Part shown: one piece after another, positions 33,066-40,833 of the stretch
How the letters are laid out: each line of letters starts with the position of its first letter
How positions within the stretch are numbered: the stretch's first letter is position 1
Assembly: GCA_009784945.1 (NCBI GenBank)
Contig: WQXH01000008.1
Coordinates: forward strand, 1-55,006
DNA: 55,006 nucleotides
Direction: 5' to 3'
Source of the DNA: Coriobacteriia bacterium
GTDB taxonomy: Bacteria > Actinomycetota > Coriobacteriia > Coriobacteriales > UBA8131
Notes under the pieces: generated by a model
Seen by the model: the letters and a program-made list of their open reading frames with translations, nothing else
Told to the model about the DNA's origin: nothing
Database searches by the model: none
Program-made: the position numbers and the translations under genes

Positions 33066-36000
33066 ATGAGATCAAAAACAACAGGTATCAATCAAAACAT
33101 ACAAAGAAATGCATTGTCGATGAAAAGAGCCCTCAGCATAGCGCTGGCGCTCTTTCTAACATTGAGCTTTTTACCCGCTGTGCCACTTGCGGCACTTGCA
33201 GACGATACTGGGCAGCAAGGACTTGATTCAACCCAAGGGGAGCAGCTTCTCCTTTCAGAAAACGACCCTGATGGAAGCGTTGAGCCAGGTACTATAGAAG
33301 GTGATGACCCAACGGGACTGCCTGAGCCCGAACTGCCAGTATTTGGAGAGCCAGAAGGGCCCCCAGCGGCAAATGTGGAGGATGAAGGCTCAGTCAACCA
33401 GGGTGATGATACAGCGCTTGCTCACCCGGCAGCTGAGCCCTTAGAAGAGCAGCCTGAGGCACAAGAGCAGCACTTGGCAGGAGAGCTGAATGCTGGAGAC
33501 GCATCCAACAGAAAAACCAGGGAAGCAGAGCTCTTTGCAGGGCAACTGGAGGCTCTGTCAAACGGTTCTTCTAAAGTGACACCCCTGTCTATTACCTCGC
33601 CAACGCTCACTCCCAATGCGTGGTGGAACGACTATACAAGGTATTACCACAGCGATCCTATGTGGAGCTTCCTCACAGCCTTGCCTTCGGGCAAACTTGA
33701 GCGTGTTGAGTGGGTTCGTACTGCAAACGCATATCGTCTCATCGTAGAAGAGTATTCCTCGGCCTACAAATTTCTTTCTGGCAAGGAAATTGCCACCAGC
33801 ACCTATAGGCCTAGTGATCATATAGCAGGGCAAAGCATTTTATGGGGCGGGTTTTACTCTGGAGCCTCTTTTAACTTTGTAGTTACCGGCCAGGCAAACG
33901 ATGCAGAGAGTAACTCGCGCACCGTACTGAGGGTCACCAAGTACACAAAAGACTGGAGGTACCTTTCAAACTATGAGCTCAAGGGTGCCAATACAACAAC
34001 ACCCTTTAAGGGGGGCTCTTTGCGAATGACAGAACTTGGCGGCAATCTCTATATTCGAACAGCTCATGAAATGTATACCCATACAGACAGTTATAAGCAC
34101 CAGTCCAACATGATGGTGGTGGTCAATCAATCCAGCATGCAGTTGGTGGACGCGGAGTATGGGGTTTTGAATATTGCCCAGTCCGACTGGGGATACGTTA
34201 GTCACTCTTTCAATCAATTTATCACTTACCTGGGTAATACACTTTACTCTTTAGATCATGGTGATGCCTATCCTCGATCTGCAGCTCTCAAAATGGTGCC
34301 AAGGGGGCCATACGTTGAGCTGCTGAAATTTAGTGGACAGATAGGCGCCAACGCAACCTTTGCAACCCTTGGTGGCCTGGAAACCTCCAGTGCACGACAA
34401 ACCGTTTTGGCCGTGGGAAGCTCTGCTAAACAAAGCCTGGTAACCACCACTGCCAACCCGTGGCAACTCAGTCATAACGTTTGGCTCACCGTTTCCACTG
34501 CAAATCTTGGCACTACGACCACGATTCCCATTACCAAGCACTCGGATACGGGCTCGGTAACGGTGACCACTCCGCAACTTGTTAAGATCAACGAAGACAG
34601 ATTCTTGATCATGTGGGGAGAAAACGTCCAGAGCGTCACGGCAGGCAGCATAGCCAATGTGAACTATGTCTTTATTGACGGAACCGGCAAGAAGCTGTCT
34701 TCTGTCATGCGCACTACGGCAGACTTATCGGACTGCGAGCCCTGTATCATCAATGGGAGGGTGGTATGGTACTCCTCAGCCGGCAAAGCGCTCACAAGCC
34801 CGGTCTTTTACTCCATAAACGCCACCACCGGCGCGGTGCCACCAAAGGTTGCCACCACGGCAATTCCCCTGAGTGCCGGCGCTGGCAGCACGGCTAACTT
34901 CAATGCAATTCAAAGCAAGTCTTTCAGCTTTAAGCTTGCAGCCACAGGCACAGCTCCCCTTAGCTGGGTTGTCAATTCGGGCAGTCTGCCTCCCGGGCTC
35001 AAGCTTGCCAGCAATGGTACGATTTCTGGCACGCCCACCAAGGCAGGGGCCTATAGCTTCGTCGTAAAGGTCAGCAATACCGAAGGCAGCCATACGAAAA
35101 CCTTAACCATAAGGGTTGCTCCGCCGCCGCCTCAAAAGCCAACCATTACTTCCACTACGCTTGCCGGTGGTCAGGTAGGTGCTTCATATAAGCGAACTAT
35201 CGCTGCAACTGGCGACAAGCCCATTACCTGGACGCGCAGCTCTGGAAGTCTGCCCCCAGGGCTGAAGCTATCCAGCGGAGGTGTCATCTCTGGCACTCCA
35301 ACCAAGGCGGGCACCTACACCTTTACGGCAAGAGCTGCCAATGCAATTGGAAGCACCACCAAGACCCTCAAGATTGTAGTAACTCAAAAACCAAAGATTA
35401 CTACTACTGCGGCTCTGGATAATGGCGCCATAGGCTTACATTTCAAGAAGACTCTGGTGGCATCAGGCACCAAGAACATAAGCTGGAAGCTCACCTCAGG
35501 AAGCCTTCCTCCGGGCTTAAGCCTTACGAGCGCTGGTGTTATCAGTGGCAAGCCTACCAAGATTGGCACCTACACCTTTACGGTGAGGGCCACCAACAGT
35601 ATTGGCCATCACGCTAAGACCTTTACCCTCAAGATTGTGAGGCCAAGTATCTCTCTCAGTTACTCCACACATGTACAGTCGGTTGGCTGGCAGCCCTTTG
35701 TCAAAGAAGGAGAGATGAGCGGCACGTCTGGGAGAGCGCTACGTTTAGAAGGTATCAAGATTAACGTGCAAAACACTACAGGCGTATCCGGTGGCATCAA
35801 ATATGCCACACACGTGCAGTCGATAGGTTGGCAAAAGCCCGTGAGCCTGACAAGCCCCGGCACAAGGAATTCGGCAGCAGAAGGGCCCATGAGTGGCACT
35901 TCTGGAAGAGCGCTCAGGCTTGAAGCAATTACCATAGAGCTTACCGGAGACCTCAAAAAGCACTACGACATCTACTACCGCGTGCACGCGCAAAGCGTTG

Positions 36001-36170
36001 GATGGATGGGATGGGCAAGAAACGGAGAGCAGGCTGGTACTGCTGGACACGCTTACAGGCTCGAAGGCATACAGATTCTGCTCGTGCCTAAGGTGGGTGG
36101 CAAAAAACCAGGAGATGTTTATAAGGGCATTACCACACCACAAGGTGCGCCGCGCTTTGTAAAGAAGTAA
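33066..36170 (+). CDS. Secreted protein with He_PIG Ig-like and ChW repeats
   Basis: Protein of 1034 residues. A signal peptide ends near AALA-DD (residue 45). An acidic, Pro/Glu-rich segment follows to about 170, then a region of about 400 residues that reads like a repeated-blade beta domain (unassigned). Three He_PIG-type Ig-like repeats occupy about 610-860, each with SGSLPPGLKL...SGTPTKAG. Three ChW repeats (about 862-1012) carry HVQSVGW / HVQSIGW / HAQSVGW with a later GTSGRALRLE-type half. Such repeats are found in extracellular proteins of Clostridia and related Gram-positives and may bind glycans or the wall. ATG 33066 has GGAGGGTGG; an internal ATG at 33120 would give a shorter signal peptide. 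No anchor is visible, so attachment is likely through the repeats. Possible adhesin. Confidence 0.8.
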   Translation: MRSKTTGINQNIQRNALSMKRALSIALALFLTLSFLPAVPLAALADDTGQQGLDSTQGEQLLLSENDPDGSVEPGTIEGDDPTGLPEPELPVFGEPEGPPAANVEDEGSVNQGDDTALAHPAAEPLEEQPEAQEQHLAGELNAGDASNRKTREAELFAGQLEALSNGSSKVTPLSITSPTLTPNAWWNDYTRYYHSDPMWSFLTALPSGKLERVEWVRTANAYRLIVEEYSSAYKFLSGKEIATSTYRPSDHIAGQSILWGGFYSGASFNFVVTGQANDAESNSRTVLRVTKYTKDWRYLSNYELKGANTTTPFKGGSLRMTELGGNLYIRTAHEMYTHTDSYKHQSNMMVVVNQSSMQLVDAEYGVLNIAQSDWGYVSHSFNQFITYLGNTLYSLDHGDAYPRSAALKMVPRGPYVELLKFSGQIGANATFATLGGLETSSARQTVLAVGSSAKQSLVTTTANPWQLSHNVWLTVSTANLGTTTTIPITKHSDTGSVTVTTPQLVKINEDRFLIMWGENVQSVTAGSIANVNYVFIDGTGKKLSSVMRTTADLSDCEPCIINGRVVWYSSAGKALTSPVFYSINATTGAVPPKVATTAIPLSAGAGSTANFNAIQSKSFSFKLAATGTAPLSWVVNSGSLPPGLKLASNGTISGTPTKAGAYSFVVKVSNTEGSHTKTLTIRVAPPPPQKPTITSTTLAGGQVGASYKRTIAATGDKPITWTRSSGSLPPGLKLSSGGVISGTPTKAGTYTFTARAANAIGSTTKTLKIVVTQKPKITTTAALDNGAIGLHFKKTLVASGTKNISWKLTSGSLPPGLSLTSAGVISGKPTKIGTYTFTVRATNSIGHHAKTFTLKIVRPSISLSYSTHVQSVGWQPFVKEGEMSGTSGRALRLEGIKINVQNTTGVSGGIKYATHVQSIGWQKPVSLTSPGTRNSAAEGPMSGTSGRALRLEAITIELTGDLKKHYDIYYRVHAQSVGWMGWARNGEQAGTAGHAYRLEGIQILLVPKVGGKKPGDVYKGITTPQGAPRFVKK

Positions 36171-36180
36171 GAGTAACAAC

Positions 36181-36221
36181 CACAAAATGAAGAGATAAGC
36201 CCCAAACTGTGTTAAGCTTTC
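36181..36221 (+). promoter_or_regulatory. Tandem CACAAAATGA-type motif and extended -10 (site 1)
   Basis: CACAAAATGA at 36181 is followed 20 bases later by the weaker CCCAAACTGT (36201) and an extended -10 candidate TGTTAAGCT (36210-36218), 37 bases before the kinase gene. The whole 41-base block aligns with 39728-39769. It probably holds the promoter and a regulator site for this kinase. Confidence 0.45.
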
Positions 36222-36254
36222 TTTTTAGGCATACACAGAGGAGACGCACAAGCT

Positions 36255-37979
36255 ATGGCTGGAGAAATGAATTTGGGGCCTTACGAGCTGCGCGGCGAAC
36301 TTGGTCGCGGGGCAATGGCAAAGGTTTGGAGAGCATGGGATCCCAAGCTCGAGCGCGAAGTTGCCATAAAAGAACCACTCTTTGATGAAAGGCTCGCCGA
36401 AGATGTCATAACCGAACTGAGCGCACGGTTCATTAAGGAAGGCAAAGCAGCAGCGCGCCTCAATCACCCAGGCATTGTTACCATATATGCGGCAGATGTC
36501 TATGACAACAGACCAGTTATCGTCATGGAAATTATCGATGGAATTACGCTGGGCGAGATGCTCCAGGCGGGGGCTCTTTTGCCCCAAGTGACTCTTGACG
36601 CGCTTGGGCAGCTCCTCGATGCTGTGGGTTATGCTCACTCTCAGGGCGTAGTGCACAGAGATATCAAGCCAGACAACATATTTGTTACCAAAGATGGACG
36701 CGTCAAATTAAGCGACTTTGGCATAGCACGTATCGAGGACAGCTCCCAAACCAAGGCAACACAGATCGGCACCATTCTCGGAACCCCCGGCTACATGGCT
36801 CCTGAGCAGGCTACTGGCTCTCCCGTGGATAATAGAACCGACCTCTTTGCCATTGGTACCATTGCATACGAAATGCTCACGGGTAAAAACCCCTTTGGGG
36901 CAGGAGACGGAATCGACTCCACGGTCATGCTGTATCGAATCGTTCACGAGCCTGCTCCAAACCTGCCTGACGTTGCCAGCGAGGGGCTGCCCGCCGATAT
37001 TCGCCCCGCCATCCTTGCTTCCCTCAACAAAAACCCGCTGGAGCGTCCTCAAGACGCTGCCTCCTTCAAGGCCATGTTGCATGGCGCGCCTGCTCCTGTA
37101 GCCAGCACCCTGCCTGCGCCTTCTCCCACCTTGCTGCAAAAGCCAGCTCAGTCAAAAAAGTGGCTGCCTTATGCACTTGTTGGCGGCGTTGGAGCGGTGG
37201 TTATTGCCCTGGTACTTATGTTTTCCAATCCTTCGGGTGGATCAGGTGTAGGTCTTGTTACAACTGACTCGACACCTGCACCCGTATCACTGTCAACAGA
37301 TGAGCAGCCAGAAGAGCAGGCTAACAATCAAACAGACAACACCGCAAGCGATGCAATAGCCGAAGAAAAGGAAAGCTTCATTCTTACCGTTGCTGGTGGC
37401 AGGGTAGCTCTTTATAGAGAGGACGAAAAAGGCACGCGTAACCTTGAGTACATTACCAGTATAGAAGTGAGCGGGCTCAAGCCAGAAACGGCTAGTCTCC
37501 TGAGCGAGGGAGAGGTAGTGCCAGACCTTAAAACAGCAGAGGCAGTCATCGAGTTATATCAAGCGGAGTTTGACTCCAATCAAGTGGTGTATGAGAGAAG
37601 CTTTGTCGTTGTTCCTGGACTGAGAACATGGGATGAAGCAAGAGCTTACTGCGAAGGCCAGGGTGGAAGACTCGCCTGCATACATAATCAAGATGACTAC
37701 AACAAAGTACTTCGGGTAGCCCAGGATGCTGGATACAAGGTGTATTGGATTGGAGCATATCTTGACGGAGGCAGTTTTTACTGGGTCGACGGCAGGCCGA
37801 TGACCTTTACTGCCTGGGCAGCTGGTGAGCCGAATAACGACGGAGGAATAGAAAACCGTGCCGCCTTGTTTTACGCTCGTGATATGTGGGCCTGGTATGA
37901 CACCCCCAACGACTTAAGCGCTACCTATTCGTCAAGCACCGTAGCCCTCATCATGGAAAAAGAACTTCCTGTACAATAG
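36255..37979 (+). CDS. Ser/Thr kinase with extracellular C-type-lectin-like domain
   Basis: Protein of 574 residues. Residues about 9-270 form a Hanks-type kinase: GELGRGAMAKVW glycine loop, VAIKEP lysine, HRDIKPDN catalytic loop (about 133), SDFGIA, GTPGYMAPEQ. A Pro/Ala linker leads to one transmembrane helix (about 300-322). Outside are an acidic linker and, from about 445, a C-type-lectin-like domain (RTWDEARAYCEGQGGRLACI, VYWIGA, FYWVDGRPMTFTAWAAGEPNN, STVALIMEKE). Such a domain could sense a glycan, much as PASTA domains sense peptidoglycan in PknB/PrkC kinases; ligand is inferred. GAGGAG precedes ATG 36255. Its kinase domain is nearly the same as those at 48970 and 52162. Only one Cys of the canonical lectin pairs is evident. 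Confidence 0.85.
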   Translation: MAGEMNLGPYELRGELGRGAMAKVWRAWDPKLEREVAIKEPLFDERLAEDVITELSARFIKEGKAAARLNHPGIVTIYAADVYDNRPVIVMEIIDGITLGEMLQAGALLPQVTLDALGQLLDAVGYAHSQGVVHRDIKPDNIFVTKDGRVKLSDFGIARIEDSSQTKATQIGTILGTPGYMAPEQATGSPVDNRTDLFAIGTIAYEMLTGKNPFGAGDGIDSTVMLYRIVHEPAPNLPDVASEGLPADIRPAILASLNKNPLERPQDAASFKAMLHGAPAPVASTLPAPSPTLLQKPAQSKKWLPYALVGGVGAVVIALVLMFSNPSGGSGVGLVTTDSTPAPVSLSTDEQPEEQANNQTDNTASDAIAEEKESFILTVAGGRVALYREDEKGTRNLEYITSIEVSGLKPETASLLSEGEVVPDLKTAEAVIELYQAEFDSNQVVYERSFVVVPGLRTWDEARAYCEGQGGRLACIHNQDDYNKVLRVAQDAGYKVYWIGAYLDGGSFYWVDGRPMTFTAWAAGEPNNDGGIENRAALFYARDMWAWYDTPNDLSATYSSSTVALIMEKELPVQ

Positions 37980-38023
37980 TCGCGCTTAACGAAGCAATCT
38001 CAATTGTCGCCCTGATTGTCGCG

Positions 38024-38038
38024 TTTTGCGCAGCAAAA
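38024..38038. terminator. Weak bidirectional terminator candidate
   Basis: TTTTGC-GCA-GCAAAA forms a short stem with AT-rich flanks in the 37980-38090 gap between the convergent kinase and NagZ-like genes. The stem is short, so the call is tentative. Confidence 0.3.
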
Positions 38039-38090
38039 TTTTGCAGGGCCTACGAGCTAGCAAAGAAACCCCCTGTCAATCCGCTTTTAC

Positions 38091-39383
38091 CTAGCGCACA
38101 AATAGCTCTCCCAAAAACTTGAGCTTAGTGCGCAATACCCTGCGGACCGATTGATCAATTCTCTCCTCGCTGAGCGTTTGATTGCTTATTGCCTCTAAAA
38201 CGCCTTGGTAAGCAGCACCAAGGTCTGGCGACATCAACGCAATGTCACACCCTGCAGCCAGAGCCAAAACAGCGCTTTGAGAGCTGCTGTAATACTCAGA
38301 AACAGAGGCCATTCCCAAAGAGTCGGTGATTATGAGCCCCTCGTATCCCATGCTCTCTCTGAGCAGGCCTTGTACTATCTCGGGGCACAGTGGCGCCGGA
38401 GTGTTACTACCTGTGATAGTGGGCATAGACAGATGGCCTACCATGATGAAGGGTATATCGGCATCTATGGCAGCTTTAAAGGGAACCAGCTCTACTTCGC
38501 TCATTTCATCAATGGATTTGAGTGAAGTAATCGACACATCGTGACTATCGCCTTCTGCGGCACCTATGCCAGGAAAATGCTTGGCGGAGCACATCATGTT
38601 AGCCTCAATAAAGCTCCTCACTTGTGCCTCAGCCATGCTCGCTACCTGGTCTGCGCTACTGCCAAAGGAGCGATAAAACATAACATCGCTATTGGGGTTG
38701 TTGGCTATATCGCATACTGGAGCAAAGTTAACATTAAAGCCCAGCGGATTGAGGTACTCTGCAATTACCGTTGCAACACTTTGGGCAAACCCAGGATCAT
38801 TCGTTGCGCCAACATCAGACATGTTTCCCACATTGCTGACCCCAAAACCAGGAGAGCCACCAATTCTTGATACGGTGCCGCCCTCCTCATCAACGCATAA
38901 AAAAAGAGGAATTCCGTTGGCATCCAGTGCATACTGCATGGTATTAGAAAGCATCTCGGTTGTTTGGTTTGTGTCAATGAGGTTGGGGCCAAAGTAGATG
39001 AGTCCCCCAATGGGCATATTAAGCAGCGCATCCTTCGTCTGAGCCCCTGCCTGAATGGCAACGTCTACACCAACAAGGCTTTCTGGACGGGCAATAAAGA
39101 GCTGGGCTACTTTGTGCTCGAGACTCATACCATTCATGATTTCTTGAATGCGCAGCTCAATCTGATCTTGCGCAGTGGCATTGAGTCTTTCTTCTTCGGC
39201 AGGAGATAGCATCCCCTGTGCTCCCTGAAGACTGCCTGAACCATGAGATGCGTTGCCACAGCCAGAGAGCACCAGCCCTGCAAAAGCAACTGCTCCTGCA
39301 CAAGAAAGGACAACAAAGCTTCTTCGGTCAACATGCTGACGGGGTTGACTTGCTGCTTGCTTACAATTCTTAGTATTAGACAT
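38091..39383 (-). CDS. NagZ-like family 3 glycoside hydrolase, lipoprotein
   Basis: Protein of 430 residues. The N-terminus has a twin arginine (RRSFVV, 20-25) and a lipobox LSGC with Cys42, so it should be exported and lipid-anchored. The GH3 barrel follows: IGGLIYFGPN, VDEEGGTVSRI, the NagZ signature KHFPGIGAAEGDSH, and nucleophile segment LIITDSLGM. The GDSH histidine supports beta-N-acetylhexosaminidase action on GlcNAc-containing muropeptides or wall polymers rather than a beta-glucosidase role. AAAGG lies upstream of ATG 39383. It is divergent from the FHA/VWA/kinase run. Its surface location would let it release fragments that the neighbouring kinases might sense. Confidence 0.85.
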   Translation of the reverse strand: MSNTKNCKQAASQPRQHVDRRSFVVLSCAGAVAFAGLVLSGCGNASHGSGSLQGAQGMLSPAEEERLNATAQDQIELRIQEIMNGMSLEHKVAQLFIARPESLVGVDVAIQAGAQTKDALLNMPIGGLIYFGPNLIDTNQTTEMLSNTMQYALDANGIPLFLCVDEEGGTVSRIGGSPGFGVSNVGNMSDVGATNDPGFAQSVATVIAEYLNPLGFNVNFAPVCDIANNPNSDVMFYRSFGSSADQVASMAEAQVRSFIEANMMCSAKHFPGIGAAEGDSHDVSITSLKSIDEMSEVELVPFKAAIDADIPFIMVGHLSMPTITGSNTPAPLCPEIVQGLLRESMGYEGLIITDSLGMASVSEYYSSSQSAVLALAAGCDIALMSPDLGAAYQGVLEAISNQTLSEERIDQSVRRVLRTKLKFLGELFVR

Positions 39384-39432
39384 TATCAGAGAGCCTTTCT
39401 TCTTTTACCGCCCATGAACAGACAATAAGAAA

Positions 39433-39462
39433 CACAAAATGAGGTTAAAAGCCACAAAATGA
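39433..39462. promoter_or_regulatory. Tandem CACAAAATGA motif (site 2)
   Basis: Two exact CACAAAATGA copies start at 39433 and 39453, 20 bases apart, about 50-80 bases upstream of the minus-strand NagZ-like gene. The same spacing is seen at sites 1 and 3. Likely a shared regulator site. Confidence 0.5.
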
Positions 39463-39556
39463 CCACGGCGCTCATTCTAGACATAAAAAAATGAAAGGTC
39501 AAACAGAGGTGTCAAGGAATAGTCTTTCTATCACTGAAGTAGTTCAGTCTATACAT

Positions 39557-39630
39557 CGTCACTCTGGGCTTGACCCGGAATCAATAATTCATGTTGGGAA
39601 GATTGCGGCTCGGAGGCCGCAATGACGGAC
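39557..39630. repeat. REP-like double hairpin, copy 2
   Basis: The left hairpin is degraded (CTGGGCTTGACCCGG), while the right hairpin with flanks (39600-39630) equals that of copy 1 at 3956-4026 over 31 bases. It lies in the 470-base gap between the divergent NagZ-like and FHA genes. Confidence 0.75.
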
Positions 39631-39727
39631 AGAGTGCGAGCAGTAACCTATAGCAAGCTTTACCTCAGCACCTTGCCTTGACGCGTGTTGTATTACCGAG
39701 CCAACTGTAGCACGAGAGAATAATACA

Positions 39728-39769
39728 CACATAATGAAGATGGAAACCCCATAATGTGCTAGACTTTTC
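39728..39769 (+). promoter_or_regulatory. Tandem CACAWAATGA motif and extended -10 (site 3)
   Basis: CACATAATGA at 39728 and CCCATAATGT at 39748 are followed by the extended -10 candidate TGCTAGACT (39757-39765), 90 bases before the FHA gene. The block aligns with site 1 at 36181-36221. It is the likely promoter of the nine-gene run to 53976. Two CTTTGAAA direct repeats follow at about 39771-39795. Confidence 0.45.
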
Positions 39770-39854
39770 ACTTTGAAACTTTCAGCTTTGAAAGGGCACA
39801 TTGGTCAGCTGTAGCTTATAGAGAGCGCTACATTTCTTCAGGGAGGAGATATTA

Positions 39855-40829
39855 ATGGAATCTGGACAAACTTTTATTGAGATCAACTATGACTATGCTT
39901 GGGTGAGAGCAGCCATAGAACAATTGGCAACGTATGGGTGGTTATTTGAGTGGGGCATGTATGTCTTCCTCATCGGCGCCTTGGGAATAGCATTCTGGAT
40001 ATTCTTTGACTCAGCCAATAAGAACAAAGGCGCAGAGGCAATGGCACCGCGCATCATGTCAATGGTGGGCTTCTTCCTCATCATCCCCGCCTTTATTTTT
40101 CGCTTTACGGGAACCTCTGATGGCATAACCAGGCTGGTTAGGCTCAATGCAGAGCAAGGCGCTCCTTATTATTCTGACATTGCAATCAACGTGAGCCCTC
40201 AAATACCTTTTAACGTTAATTGGCTGGTCTCGGGTTATGGCTCGGCTATTGCCCTTCTTGCGCTATTGGGTGTATTGGTTGCTATTGCTGCAATGGTGCT
40301 CTATGCCAGCAAAGTGCAGCGTGCTCGCCCCTCAACAGAGTTTATGGGCGCCCTCAACAACAAGTTCACCGACTTGGAACGTCAAATGAGCTCGGTCAAG
40401 TCCGCTGTTAATAATACTCCTTCGTCTGCTTCAACCATGGGCGTAGGCGGCGGTGGATCTGCGAGCCCCAACATAGCTGCAACCGTCATAGACAGACGAC
40501 CAGCTGCTGCAACCATCATAGACCGTCCCAAAAGCGGTGCTACTCTCAATGTCATTAAAGGTGCAGAAAATGGACGCTCCTTTAATCTTCCACAAATGGA
40601 CGTAGTCATTGGGCGTGACCCAAAATGCTTTGTCCCCCTTACCGATGGCAAGTCTTCTAGGCAGCACGCTAAGCTGCTCTACAACGGAGGCAGCTGGATG
40701 CTCGTTGATCAAGGAAGCGCTAACGGCACTTACTACAACAGCTCGCCTGTAAGCGGACAACAGCCCCTTGCCAGCGGTGACATCATCGGGATTGGCGATA
40801 CTGAGCTTCAGTTTAACAATCAAGGCTAG
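39855..40829 (+). CDS. Membrane protein with C-terminal FHA domain
   Basis: Protein of 324 residues: three hydrophobic helices (about 30-52, 66-86 and 124-152), a coiled linker (NNKFTDLERQMSSVKSAVNN), a Gly/Ala-rich hinge with two near-identical ATVIDRRP and ATIIDRPK elements (about 213-230), and an FHA domain (about 226-324) with VVIGRDPKC, SSRQHAKL and SANGTYYN. FHA domains bind phosphothreonine; the two TxIDRxP elements are possible targets of the local kinases, giving intramolecular or partner switching. GGAGGAGAT precedes ATG 39855. As first gene of the operon it is a likely membrane adaptor for the kinase/phosphatase pair. Confidence 0.85.
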   Translation: MESGQTFIEINYDYAWVRAAIEQLATYGWLFEWGMYVFLIGALGIAFWIFFDSANKNKGAEAMAPRIMSMVGFFLIIPAFIFRFTGTSDGITRLVRLNAEQGAPYYSDIAINVSPQIPFNVNWLVSGYGSAIALLALLGVLVAIAAMVLYASKVQRARPSTEFMGALNNKFTDLERQMSSVKSAVNNTPSSASTMGVGGGGSASPNIAATVIDRRPAAATIIDRPKSGATLNVIKGAENGRSFNLPQMDVVIGRDPKCFVPLTDGKSSRQHAKLLYNGGSWMLVDQGSANGTYYNSSPVSGQQPLASGDIIGIGDTELQFNNQG

Positions 40830-40833
40830 TAGT

